A stretch of 30,313 nucleotides of DNA, taken from the NCBI GenBank assembly GCA_030038645.1, contig JASHSR010000482.1:1-30313 (forward strand), given 5' to 3'. This document shows positions 1 to 6,911 of the stretch, in pieces; the first letter of the stretch is position 1; the number at the start of each line of letters is the position of its first letter. Position numbers and translations under genes: made by a program. The notes under the pieces are model-generated. The model was not told the DNA's origin and made no database searches. It worked only from the letters and a program-made list of their open reading frames with translations. The DNA comes from Gammaproteobacteria bacterium. Lineage in GTDB: Bacteria > Pseudomonadota > Gammaproteobacteria > Steroidobacterales > Steroidobacteraceae.

Positions 1-114
1 CGCGTATACCGCGACGCGCGCGCCCAGCGTTTCGAGGAAGGGACCAACGAGATTCAAAAGACCGTCATCGCGCGCGAGGTGTTGCGCGAGATCGATCGAG
101 GTATCGACGCATGA
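1..114 (+). CDS. Acyl-CoA dehydrogenase, C-terminal fragment
   Basis: Only the last 37 codons of this gene are inside the window; it is cut by the left edge. The frame reads RVYRDARAQRFEEGTNEIQK and continues to a TGA at 112-114. A basic stretch followed by EGTNEIQ and an IAREVL-like helix is the usual C-terminal signature of acyl-CoA dehydrogenases, the flavoenzymes of the first beta-oxidation step; the Glu-Gly-Thr region contacts FAD across the dimer. The stop overlaps the next gene's ATG (ATGA), which implies translational coupling. The substrate cannot be told from this fragment. Confidence 0.85.
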   Translation, partial: RVYRDARAQRFEEGTNEIQKTVIAREVLREIDRGIDA

Positions 115-941
115 GATTCTCGAACAAGATCGCGCTCATCACCGGGGGAACGCGCGGGATCGGCAAGGCGCTTGCCTTGACTCTCGCGCGCGAGGGCGCA
201 ACGCTCGTGCTGAACTACAAGCAGAAGGAGGACACGGCGCGCGCCGCGCTCGAGCAGATCGAAGCCCTCGGCGCGCAGGCGGTCGCGCTCAAGGCGGACC
301 TCGAGGATCCCGAGCAACTCGACTCGATGTTCCGGGAGATCGATCGCCGGTACGGCCGCCTCGACTTCTTCATCTCGAACGCGGCCGCGAGCGCCTTCAA
401 GCGCATTCTCGACCTCAACGTGCGCAACCTCGATCGGACGTTCGCGCTCAACGTGCGCGCCTTCGTGCTCGGCGCGATCCGCGCCGTCCCGCTCATGAAG
501 CAGGGGGGGCGCATCGCCGTGCTCTCGAGCTACGGCAGCATCCGCGCCTATCCCACCTACGCCAATCTCGGCTCCGCCAAGGCGGCGATCGAGGCGTGGG
601 TGCGGTACATGGCGATCGAGTTCGCGCCCTACGGCATCAACGTCAACGCCGTGAACGGCGGCATCATCGAGACCGACTCCTCGGCGTTCTTCTACCGGGT
701 GCCCGGCATGCCGCCTCTCGAGACTGTGCTCGCGAAGGTGCCGAAGCGCCGCCAGGGCACCGCGCAGGAGGTCGCCGACGTGGTCGCGTTCCTGCTCGCT
801 CCGGAATCCGAATACATCACGGGCCAGACCCTGGTCGTGGACGGCGGGCTCTCGATCGCCTCGCCTCCGTTCCACTCCGACGCGTCCCCGCCGCTCGCGC
901 TGCCCCCGTTCGCCCTTCCGCCGCGTCCGGGCCGTGATTGA
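111..941 (+). CDS. FabL-type short-chain dehydrogenase/reductase (possible enoyl-ACP/enoyl-CoA reductase)
   Basis: A 276-residue SDR. The Rossmann signature TGGTRGIGKA lies at residues 11-20 and the usual NNAG is replaced by SNAAAS (about 89-94). The active-site Tyr150 and Lys157 are separated by six residues rather than three. This Tyr-x6-Lys spacing, with the flanking SSYGSIR and the later NAVNGGIIETD and ITGQTLVVDGG, follows the B. subtilis FabL (NADPH enoyl-ACP reductase III) pattern as I remember it, not classical ketoreductases. It would reduce a trans-2-enoyl thioester. It lies between an acyl-CoA dehydrogenase and fadH, so a role in reshaping unsaturated fatty acyl chains is plausible. 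The last 25 or so residues are low-complexity (Pro/Ala/Ser) and not part of the SDR fold. The SDR call is firm; the enoyl-reductase assignment is moderate. Confidence 0.85.
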   Translation: MRFSNKIALITGGTRGIGKALALTLAREGATLVLNYKQKEDTARAALEQIEALGAQAVALKADLEDPEQLDSMFREIDRRYGRLDFFISNAAASAFKRILDLNVRNLDRTFALNVRAFVLGAIRAVPLMKQGGRIAVLSSYGSIRAYPTYANLGSAKAAIEAWVRYMAIEFAPYGINVNAVNGGIIETDSSAFFYRVPGMPPLETVLAKVPKRRQGTAQEVADVVAFLLAPESEYITGQTLVVDGGLSIASPPFHSDASPPLALPPFALPPRPGRD

Positions 942-961
942 GCCCCCGTTGCGTCCCGGCC

Positions 962-2971
962 GTGTTTGAGCATGTCTTCCGCGCCGGCCGAATCGGAAGC
1001 CTCGAGCTCGCGAGCCGCATCGTCATGGGCTCGATGCACCTCGGCCTCGAATCGGAGCCGAGTGGCGAGGCGCTAGCAGCCTTCTACGCCGAGCGGGCGC
1101 GGGGCGGCGCGGCGCTCATCGTCACGGGTGGCTCCGCGGTGAGCCGGGAGGGCGCAGGCGGCCGCCACTACAGCTTCATCAACGAGCCGCAGGATGAGCC
1201 GAAGCTGCGCCGCGCCGCGCGCGCGGTGCACGACGCCGGAGGCCGCATCGCCTTGCAGCTCTTCCATGCGGGGCGCTACGGCTCGCCGGAGTACTTCGGC
1301 CTCGAGCCCGTCGCGCCCTCGGCCGTGCCGAGCCGCTTCTCCCGCTGCACGCCCCGCGCGATGAGCGGCGAGGACATCGCGCGCACGCTCGATGACTTCG
1401 CGCGCGGCGCGCGGCGCGCGCGCGAGCTCGGCTTCGACGCCGTCGAGCTCATGGGCTCGGAGGGCTACCTGCTCAATCAATTCCTCTCGCCGCTCACCAA
1501 CCAGCGCGACGACGAGTGGGGCGGCGACTTCGAGCGCCGCGGACGTTTCCCACTCGCGGTCGTCGACGCCGTCCGGGGTGCGGTAGGACACGCGTACCCC
1601 GTCATCTATCGGTTGTCCGGCGCGGACCTGATGCCCGGCAGCACGACCGAGGAGGAGACGCAAGCCTTCGCGCGGGAGCTCGCGCGCCACGGCGTCGACG
1701 CGATCGAGCTCGGCGTCGGCTGGCACGAGTCGTCCGTGCCGACCGTGCAGCTCTACGTTTCGCCGGGCGCCTGGGTTCGATGCGCGGCGCGGATCAAGGT
1801 CGCCGTCGGGGCGATGCCGGTCGTCGCGAGCACTCGTATCCCTACGCTCGCCCTTGCGGAGAGCGTGCTCGCCGCCGGCCACGCCGACTTCATCTCCCTG
1901 GCGCGCCCCTTCCTCGCCGATCCCGCGCTCGTCGCGAAGGCGCGCGCGGGTCACTCGGATCGCATCAATCTCTGCATCGCCTGCAACCAAGCGTGCATCG
2001 ACCGCTCGCTGCGCGATCTGGAGGTCTCCTGCATGGTCAATCCGCGCGCGGGCCATGAATGGGAGTGGCCGCAGCCGGCGGCGGACGAGGCCCGTGCGGC
2101 AGCCACGTCCGGCACGGCGGGCGGCCGGAGAGCCTTCGCCGTGATCGGCGGCGGCCCTGCCGGCCTCGAGGCCGCGCGAACCCTCGCGGAGGCGGGAGCG
2201 CGGGTGGTGCTGTATGAGTCTCAGCAGGAGCTCGGCGGCCAGTTCCGGCTCGCGAGCCGCATTCCGGGCAAAGCGGACTTTGCGCGCACCGTTGCCTACT
2301 TCGAGCGCGAGCTCCAGCATCTCGGCGCAGAGATCCGCCTGGGGCGGCGGATCGATGCCGACTCGACCGCGGAACTGGACGAGTACGCCGGCGTGATCGT
2401 GGCGAGCGGCGTCGTGCCGAAAGCGATCGAGCTTCCGGGCGTGGAGCTGCCGATCGTGCGCGCATATCCCGAGGCGTTGCTCGAGCCCCTCGCCGGAGCG
2501 GGACCGGTCGCGATCGTCGGAGCCGGTGGGATCGGAGTCGACGTGGCGCACCTCTATAGCCGACTGGGCCGCCCCGTGACCCTGATGTGCCGGGGGAGCG
2601 CCGTCGGAACGCACATCGGCCGCTCGACGCGCTGGGTTCTTCTCCGGGAGCTGCGCGAGCGGGGTGTGCAGATCCTGACGGGCGTCGCGTACGAGCGCAT
2701 CACCCCTGCGGGCGTCTGGATTCGCGATCCGCAGGGCCGCGAGCGCTTGGTCGAGGCGCAGGCGATCGTCGTGGCCGCGGGCCAGCAGAGTGACGACCCA
2801 CTGAGCGCACTGCTCGAGGGCCGCGGCCGCCCCTACCGGGTGGTGGGAGGAGCCCGGGACACCCACGAGCTCGATGCCGTGCGCGCCTTCCGCGAAGGCG
2901 CGCTCGCGGCCCGTGCGCTGCTCGGGGACCCGCTCAATGTTGCAGATGCTGCAAGTGTTGCGTCTCGTTGA
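962..2971 (+). CDS. fadH: 2,4-dienoyl-CoA reductase (NADPH), FadH type
   Basis: A 669-residue fusion of an OYE-like FMN barrel, a [4Fe-4S] site and an FAD/NADPH disulfide-oxidoreductase-like half, close to the 672 residues of E. coli FadH. The barrel has MGSMHLGLE, the catalytic-Tyr motif GSEGYLLNQFL and the GWHE catalytic-His motif. The Fe-S motif is CIACNQAC followed by SCMVNPRA. An FAD-binding GGGPAGLEAARTLAEAG and a second nucleotide fold, VGAGGIGVDVA, follow. The enzyme reduces 2,4-dienoyl-CoA during beta-oxidation of polyunsaturated fatty acids. I chose GTG 962 because it gives MFEHVFRAGRIGSLEL, the normal family N-terminus. An upstream TTG at 938 overlaps the previous stop (TTGA) and would add eight unconserved residues. 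The 3' end overlaps the convergent phosphatase gene by 38 bp. Confidence 0.93.
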   Translation: MFEHVFRAGRIGSLELASRIVMGSMHLGLESEPSGEALAAFYAERARGGAALIVTGGSAVSREGAGGRHYSFINEPQDEPKLRRAARAVHDAGGRIALQLFHAGRYGSPEYFGLEPVAPSAVPSRFSRCTPRAMSGEDIARTLDDFARGARRARELGFDAVELMGSEGYLLNQFLSPLTNQRDDEWGGDFERRGRFPLAVVDAVRGAVGHAYPVIYRLSGADLMPGSTTEEETQAFARELARHGVDAIELGVGWHESSVPTVQLYVSPGAWVRCAARIKVAVGAMPVVASTRIPTLALAESVLAAGHADFISLARPFLADPALVAKARAGHSDRINLCIACNQACIDRSLRDLEVSCMVNPRAGHEWEWPQPAADEARAAATSGTAGGRRAFAVIGGGPAGLEAARTLAEAGARVVLYESQQELGGQFRLASRIPGKADFARTVAYFERELQHLGAEIRLGRRIDADSTAELDEYAGVIVASGVVPKAIELPGVELPIVRAYPEALLEPLAGAGPVAIVGAGGIGVDVAHLYSRLGRPVTLMCRGSAVGTHIGRSTRWVLLRELRERGVQILTGVAYERITPAGVWIRDPQGRERLVEAQAIVVAAGQQSDDPLSALLEGRGRPYRVVGGARDTHELDAVRAFREGALAARALLGDPLNVADAASVASR

Positions 2972-3554
2972 CGCTCAGAACCCTCACCTCGCGCTCCACG
3001 ATGTCCACTTCACTGATCGAGGCCGGCTGCGGAGCGAGCCGCCGATACGCCGAGATCGGCTGATCGAGCAGCTGTAGCAACAAAGCCCGGATTCCGCTGT
3101 CGTGTCCGACGAGGACCACCGTGTCGGTTGCATGGCGCTCCAAGACCATTCGCAGAACATCCGCCATGCGGCCGACCAACTCCTGCAAGGACTCGCCGTG
3201 CGGAAAGCGCACGAGGTGCGGAGAGGTCAGCCAGAGCTCGAGGAGCTCGGGCCACTCGAGACGGACCTCGGCCAGAGTGCGCCACTGCCAGTCGCCGTAG
3301 TCGAGGTCGACGAGCTCGCTCAATACGGCGCAATCGGTCGCCGCGGCCGCGGCGATCTCACGGCCGGTTCGAACGCAGCGCTGCAGGGGGCTCGTGTAGA
3401 CGATCGCCGGGCGCCAACGGGCGGCCACGCATTCGGCCGCCGCGAGCGCTTGCCGCCTCCCCTCCTCCGTGAGCGGCACATCCGTGCGGCCCCGGAATCG
3501 CTCGGGCGCGATTCCCTCGACGTGTCCGTGGCGCACCAGAATGATTTTCGCCAT
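2934..3554 (-). CDS. Histidine phosphatase (phosphoglycerate-mutase superfamily)
   Basis: A 206-residue single-domain protein. It opens with MAKIILVRHG, giving the phospho-acceptor His9 in the RHG motif. TSPLQRCVRTGRE supplies Arg59, Glu80 is the likely proton donor, and VLVGHDSG gives the second His151. Family members are phosphomonoesterases (PhoE, alpha-ribazole phosphatase) or cofactor-dependent phosphoglycerate mutases. The 206-residue length favours a phosphatase, but the substrate is not deducible. The ATG at 3554 directly precedes the conserved core. The frame stays open upstream to GTG 3662, but that stretch is leader sequence. The leader carries a fluoride riboswitch at 3713-3667 in the sense orientation, so expression should respond to fluoride. 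It is divergent from the operon containing enolase, the next enzyme after phosphoglycerate mutase in glycolysis. The last 38 bp overlap the 3' end of fadH, giving a repetitive QHLQHLQH tail. Confidence 0.88.
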   Translation of the reverse strand: MAKIILVRHGHVEGIAPERFRGRTDVPLTEEGRRQALAAAECVAARWRPAIVYTSPLQRCVRTGREIAAAAATDCAVLSELVDLDYGDWQWRTLAEVRLEWPELLELWLTSPHLVRFPHGESLQELVGRMADVLRMVLERHATDTVVLVGHDSGIRALLLQLLDQPISAYRRLAPQPASISEVDIVEREVRVLSVNETQHLQHLQH

Positions 3555-3622
3555 CGCAGATGAGTCCCGACGAGTGGGGAGCTGAAGGAGCCGCCATCCC
3601 TTTCGAGCACGACATAGCCCAT

Positions 3623-3650
3623 CCCACGGCGGGCGAGACCCTACCGTGGG
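3623..3650 (-). promoter_or_regulatory. Leader hairpin between fluoride aptamer and phosphatase gene
   Basis: CCCACGG (3623-3629) and CCGTGGG (3644-3650) are perfectly complementary and flank a 14-nt loop that can pair further (GGGC/CCCT region). It lies between the minus-strand aptamer and the start codon at 3554 and has no T-run. It is a candidate part of the expression platform or a Rho-related structure. Function is inferred from position only. Confidence 0.4.
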
Positions 3651-3666
3651 CGCAGCAGACACACAC

Positions 3667-3713
3667 GATAGGAGTCATTAGCTCTGCGGCACTTTGCGGG
3701 GGACTCCATCCCC
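3667..3713 (-). promoter_or_regulatory. Fluoride riboswitch (crcB motif), phosphatase leader
   Basis: Read on the minus strand, the RNA begins GGGGATGGAGTCCCCC, with a P1 stem GGGG/CCCC around the conserved GATG. It ends GAGCTAATGACTCCTATC. The loop strand GGAGT pairs with ACTCC to make the pseudoknot of the fluoride aptamer, and CTAATGAC matches the conserved ligand-binding segment. The 3' end reads CCTATC rather than the usual CCTACC. A good promoter lies just upstream and the phosphatase gene 112 nt downstream. Its first 16 nt are identical to those of the divergent aptamer at 3842-3888. Confidence 0.82.
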
Positions 3714-3725
3714 GTGGACGATCCG

Positions 3726-3754
3726 AGCTTACGGAACCCGCTCAAATCCGTCAA
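3726..3754 (-). promoter_or_regulatory. Sigma70-type promoter for phosphatase gene
   Basis: On the minus strand, TTGACG (-35, 3754-3749) and TAAGCT (-10, 3731-3726) are separated by exactly 17 nt. Predicted initiation near 3719 is only a few nt before the fluoride aptamer. The -35 matches 5/6 and the -10 3/6 of consensus. It mirrors the plus-strand promoter at 3799-3827. Confidence 0.55.
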
Positions 3755-3798
3755 CTTCGACCTCCATCAAACAGCGCCGAGGGAACCTTCGCCCGGCA

Positions 3799-3827
3799 TT
3801 GACGAACTGCGCGCGCCGGCTTAGTTT
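3799..3827 (+). promoter_or_regulatory. Sigma70-type promoter for the enolase operon
   Basis: TTGACG (-35, 3799-3804) and TAGTTT (-10, 3822-3827) are separated by 17 nt. Predicted initiation near 3834 sits just before the fluoride aptamer at 3842. About 44 bp separate this -35 from the -35 of the divergent promoter. Confidence 0.55.
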
Positions 3828-3841
3828 GATCGGGTCTCCGC

Positions 3842-3888
3842 AGGGGATGGAGTCCCCCTTGAACCGCGCAGGGCCGATGACTCCTACC
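3842..3888 (+). promoter_or_regulatory. Fluoride riboswitch (crcB motif), enolase operon leader
   Basis: The sequence starts GGGGATGGAGTCCCCC (3843-3858), continues with TTGAACCGCGCAGGG and ends CCGATGACTCCTACC. P1 is GGGG/CCCC. The pseudoknot pairs GGAGT (3849-3853) with ACTCC (3880-3884). AACCGC, GATGAC and CCTACC are hallmark fluoride-aptamer segments. The U usually before GATGAC is C here. It heads the transcript containing the CxxC/CxxH protein and enolase; enolase is a recognised member of fluoride-riboswitch regulons. Confidence 0.87.
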
Positions 3889-3901
3889 CGTATCAACGCG
3901 C

Positions 3902-3924
3902 GCTCGACGGCATACGCCGCGAGC
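3902..3924 (+). promoter_or_regulatory. Hairpin covering the translation start region after the aptamer
   Basis: GCTCG-a-CGGC (3902-3911) pairs with GCCG-CGAGC (3916-3924) across the loop ATAC, a nine-pair stem with one bulged A. It ends two nt before the ATG at 3927, so it would cover the ribosome-binding region. It is a candidate translational expression platform. There is no T-run, which argues against an intrinsic terminator. Confidence 0.4.
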
Positions 3925-3926
3925 CC

Positions 3927-5417
3927 ATGCGAGACTTTCAAATGCGTGCGGATCGCACGACCGCCGTCGAGCCGAGCGTCTCTCCATCGAGCCCGCAGCG
4001 CCGCATCTTCCGGTGGCGCAAGCGGCCGGCGCGGAGCGAAGGCGAGCAGCGCCTCGACACCGCCCTGCGGCGCGCCGCCTGTCCTGTTTGCCTCGCCACG
4101 GAGGGGGTCGACGCCGTTTGGCTGCGACGCTTCCTTCAGGAGGGCTATCAAATCCCGGACGTCCTCGGACAGGTCGCCCGGGATCGCGGCTTCTGCGGCC
4201 GGCACGGCGAGTGGCTCGCGAGCTGCGAGGACTACTCCGCTACGGTCGCTCACGTCCACGCCGTCATTCTTCGTCGAGCCGTCGACGACCTGGGCCGGCG
4301 CCGGGGCAACGCGCGGGCGCCGTCGCGGCTCGGTCTGGCCTGCCGCGCGTGCGCGCACGAGAGTGAGGTATCCCGCACCGAGAGCTTCTTTTTCGCGCGC
4401 ACGCTCGCGCGCGCGAGCGCCGGGCGCTACGGCGACCCCGCGATGCTCTGCGCCCGCCATCTCGGCACGGCGCTCGACTGGATGGATCGGCGGACGCTCG
4501 AGGCCGTTCTTGGAGCTCACACCGAACGGCTCGGCGCGCCTGGCGCAGCGGCTCTCTCGCTCGCCGGGCACCCCGGCAAGCAAGACCCCGCGGGCGATAT
4601 CGAGAGCTCCGAGACGTGCATCGCACGCGTGATCGGCGAGCCGCGCCAGCGGGCGAGTCGCGTCGCATCGGACGGCGCCGACCTGCGCGCGAGCCTTCAC
4701 GATCCGCGGGCGCGCCTGAAGGCGAGGCTCGCCGACGACTCTTGCGCGGTCTGCGCCGAGATGCGGCAATTGCAGCGGCACTGGATCCGCTGGATCGATG
4801 CCGAGAGCGCGAGCGACGAGCGCCTCGAGGACATCCTGCCGGTTTGTCCGCATCACGTGTGGAATGCCTTCCACGGCGGCGGAGCCGCGCTGCAGGAGCG
4901 ACTCATCGAGCACGCCGTGCGGCAGGAGCGTGCCCGCATCCTGCATGCGCGCCGGATGCTCGGCGGAGCGCCGCGCTCGACGCCGGGTCCGCGGCCCGCG
5001 CTGATCTGGCCGTTCCACCGCAGCGCGCCGGCCTGGCCGTTCCGCCGCCGCGTGCCGGGCTCCGTGCGGGAGCTGCTGCAGCGATCGCCGCGCTGCCCTT
5101 TGTGCGATGCGCTGGCGGCGGCCGAGCGGCGCACGATCGAGCTGCTCGGCATCCTGCTCTCCGAGTCGGGAGCCCGCGAGGCCCTCGAGCGGGGCTTCGG
5201 CGTTTGCGCCCGCCATACTTTGCAGGCGGCGAGCCTGCTCGGGCAGCAGGCTGCGGCAGCGCTCACCGCGGCGATGCGGGTAAAATTCGACGCCATGATT
5301 TGGGAGCTGGACGAGCTGCTGCGCCGAAGCGCCTGGAACGCGCGGGCCGAGCCCCCGGGAGCGCAAGATCCCGCATGGCGCCGCGCCGTCCTGCTCGTTT
5401 CCGGACGGATGGCTTGA
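3927..5417 (+). CDS. Protein with four CxxC/CxxH metal-site modules, fluoride-regulated, function unknown
   Basis: A 496-residue soluble protein. It contains four repeats of a module in which CxxC is followed 29-36 residues later by CxxH: C52/C55 with C90/H93, C139/C142 with C175/H178, C273/C276 with C307/H310, and C390/C393 with C427/H430. Each CxxH is followed by a helical hydrophobic stretch. The pattern suggests four structural Zn sites (or other soft-metal sites) in a helical repeat protein. It recalls DUF6062-like proteins, but I cannot name a function. The N-terminal 40 or so residues are basic and low-complexity, and a WPFHR/WPFRR duplication lies near 361-375. No membrane segment is seen. 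It is the first gene behind the plus-strand fluoride riboswitch, with enolase 123 bp downstream. ATG 3927 is the upstream choice; ATG 3942 is an alternative. Confidence 0.8.
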   Translation: MRDFQMRADRTTAVEPSVSPSSPQRRIFRWRKRPARSEGEQRLDTALRRAACPVCLATEGVDAVWLRRFLQEGYQIPDVLGQVARDRGFCGRHGEWLASCEDYSATVAHVHAVILRRAVDDLGRRRGNARAPSRLGLACRACAHESEVSRTESFFFARTLARASAGRYGDPAMLCARHLGTALDWMDRRTLEAVLGAHTERLGAPGAAALSLAGHPGKQDPAGDIESSETCIARVIGEPRQRASRVASDGADLRASLHDPRARLKARLADDSCAVCAEMRQLQRHWIRWIDAESASDERLEDILPVCPHHVWNAFHGGGAALQERLIEHAVRQERARILHARRMLGGAPRSTPGPRPALIWPFHRSAPAWPFRRRVPGSVRELLQRSPRCPLCDALAAAERRTIELLGILLSESGAREALERGFGVCARHTLQAASLLGQQAAAALTAAMRVKFDAMIWELDELLRRSAWNARAEPPGAQDPAWRRAVLLVSGRMA

Positions 5418-5451
5418 CCGGGACGCCGGAGCGACTCCATGACACCCGATT

Positions 5452-5512
5452 TGCGACACGATTCCGGCTCGCGGCATCCACTGCGACTGGCGAAATCCAT
5501 TGCGACTGGCGA
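5452..5512 (+). repeat. Short tandem direct repeats in the gap before enolase
   Basis: ATCCACTGCGACTGGCGA (5476-5493) and ATCCATTGCGACTGGCGA (5495-5512) are near-identical with a 19-bp period. A weaker relative, TTTGCGACACGATT, lies around 5451. They fill part of the 123-bp gap before eno. They could bind a regulator or be slippage remnants; I see no promoter of quality between them and eno. Confidence 0.6.
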
Positions 5513-5540
5513 CACTCAACTCTCTGCGAAAGGCCGACCC

Positions 5541-6806
5541 ATGAGCGCTCACATCCGCGCGGTTCGCGCGCTCGAGATTCTGGATTCACGCGGCACGCCG
5601 ACCCTGCGTGTCTCGGTGCACCTGGACGACGGCACCGTCGGCACCTCGTCGGTACCGTCCGGCGCGTCCACCGGCGAGAACGAGGCGGTCGAGCTGCGCG
5701 ACGGAGACGCTGCGCGGTACGGCGGCAAAGGCGTGCGCAAGGCGATTGCCCATGTGACCGAGACCATCGGCCCGCGGCTCGTCGGACTCGACCCCGCGCA
5801 GCAATCGCGGATCGATCGGCTGATGATCGAGCTCGACGGCACACCGAACAAGGCGAAGCTCGGCGCCAACGCGATGCTCGGCGTCTCGCAAGCCGTCGCC
5901 CGCGCTGCGGCGCAGTCGAGCGGGCTGCCGCTCTATCAATATCTCGGCGGTGTGGGCGCCCGGCGGCTGCCCATTCCCCAGATGAACGTGCTCAACGGCG
6001 GCAAGCATGCGGACTCGAGCCTCGACTTCCAGGAGTTCATGCTCATGCCCGTTGGAGCGCCGACGTTCGCCGAGGCTCTGCGCTACGGCTCGGAGACCTT
6101 TCAGGCGCTGAAGCGGCTGCTGCACGAGCGGGGCCTCAGCACGGCGGTAGGCGACGAGGGCGGCTTCGCGCCGGCCCTCTCGAGCAACGATGAAGCGTGC
6201 CAGCTCATCGTCGCCGCCATCGAGCACGCCGGGTATCGCCCCGGCGAGCAGATCGCCATCGCGCTGGATCCGGCGTCGACGTCCTTCTTCGAGAAGGGCC
6301 GCTACCGTCTCACGCGCAGCCGCCAAGGCGACAAGACCGCCGCCGAGATGATCCAGCTCTACCGCAAGTGGGTGGACACCTACCCGATCGTGTCGCTCGA
6401 GGACGGCCTCGCGGAGAACGACTGGAAGGGCTTTCAGGCACTCACCGCCGAGCTCGGCGGCCGCATCCAGATCGTGGGCGATGACATCCTCGTTACAAAC
6501 CCGATCTACATTCGGCGCGGGATCGAGGAGAAGACCTGCAACGCCGCGCTCATCAAGCTCAACCAGATCGGCACGGTCACCGAGACGATCGATGCCATTC
6601 AGCTGTGCCGCAAGGCGGGCTGGGGCTACGTCATCTCGCACCGCTCGGGGGAGACGGAGGACGCCTTCATGGCCGACTTCGCCGTCGCGATGGGCGGCGG
6701 GCAGATCAAGACCGGCTCGCTCTGCCGCTCCGAGCGCATCGCGAAGTACAACCGGCTGCTTCAGATCGAGGCCGAGCTCGGCCCCGCCGCGCTCTTCGGC
6801 GCCTGA
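5541..6806 (+). CDS. eno: Enolase (phosphopyruvate hydratase)
   Basis: A 421-residue enolase converting 2-phosphoglycerate to phosphoenolpyruvate in glycolysis. The mobile-loop motif SGASTGENEAVELRD and GDEGGFAP (Glu206) are present. The Mg ligands are Asp243 (IALDPAS), Glu287 (VSLEDGL) and Asp314 (VGDDILVTN). The catalytic Lys339 lies in LIKLNQIGT, with SHRSGETED and QIKTGSL (Lys390) following. All align with E. coli enolase at an offset of about three, so the enzyme should be active. ATG 5541 is chosen over an upstream in-frame ATG at 5439 because the conserved N-terminus starts here and AAAGG precedes it. Fluoride with phosphate and Mg is the textbook enolase inhibitor, and this gene lies behind a fluoride riboswitch. 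It may therefore be an inducible extra or fluoride-tolerant copy; whether a second eno exists elsewhere is unknown. Confidence 0.95.
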   Translation: MSAHIRAVRALEILDSRGTPTLRVSVHLDDGTVGTSSVPSGASTGENEAVELRDGDAARYGGKGVRKAIAHVTETIGPRLVGLDPAQQSRIDRLMIELDGTPNKAKLGANAMLGVSQAVARAAAQSSGLPLYQYLGGVGARRLPIPQMNVLNGGKHADSSLDFQEFMLMPVGAPTFAEALRYGSETFQALKRLLHERGLSTAVGDEGGFAPALSSNDEACQLIVAAIEHAGYRPGEQIAIALDPASTSFFEKGRYRLTRSRQGDKTAAEMIQLYRKWVDTYPIVSLEDGLAENDWKGFQALTAELGGRIQIVGDDILVTNPIYIRRGIEEKTCNAALIKLNQIGTVTETIDAIQLCRKAGWGYVISHRSGETEDAFMADFAVAMGGGQIKTGSLCRSERIAKYNRLLQIEAELGPAALFGA

Positions 6807-6812
6807 AGCGCG

Positions 6813-6878
6813 TCGGTCAAAGCGACCGATACGCACTGGCTGCGGCTTTCCGCAGATGAGCGCTCTCGGTCGAACCGA
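6813..6878 (+). promoter_or_regulatory. Three consecutive small hairpins after enolase
   Basis: The 105-bp gap after eno holds three stems: TCGGTC/GACCGA (6813-6829), CTGCGG/CCGCAG with loop CTTT (6840-6855), and TCGGT/ACCGA (6866-6878). None has a following T-tract, so they are not standard intrinsic terminators. They could stabilise or process the mRNA, or attenuate read-through into the next gene. Confidence 0.4.
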
Positions 6879-6911
6879 CGTGACCGAAGAAAAAGGTCGG
6901 CGGCTTCTGCA

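Noticed and set aside
3666..3890. MITE or IS-end inverted repeat
   Set aside because: The inverted arms are explained by two fluoride aptamers on opposite strands, each followed by a gene. No target-site duplication or transposase is seen.
3729..5552. 607-codon open frame on the minus strand
   Set aside because: It is the shadow of the CxxC/CxxH gene in GC-rich DNA and crosses the riboswitch region. It has no recognisable domain.
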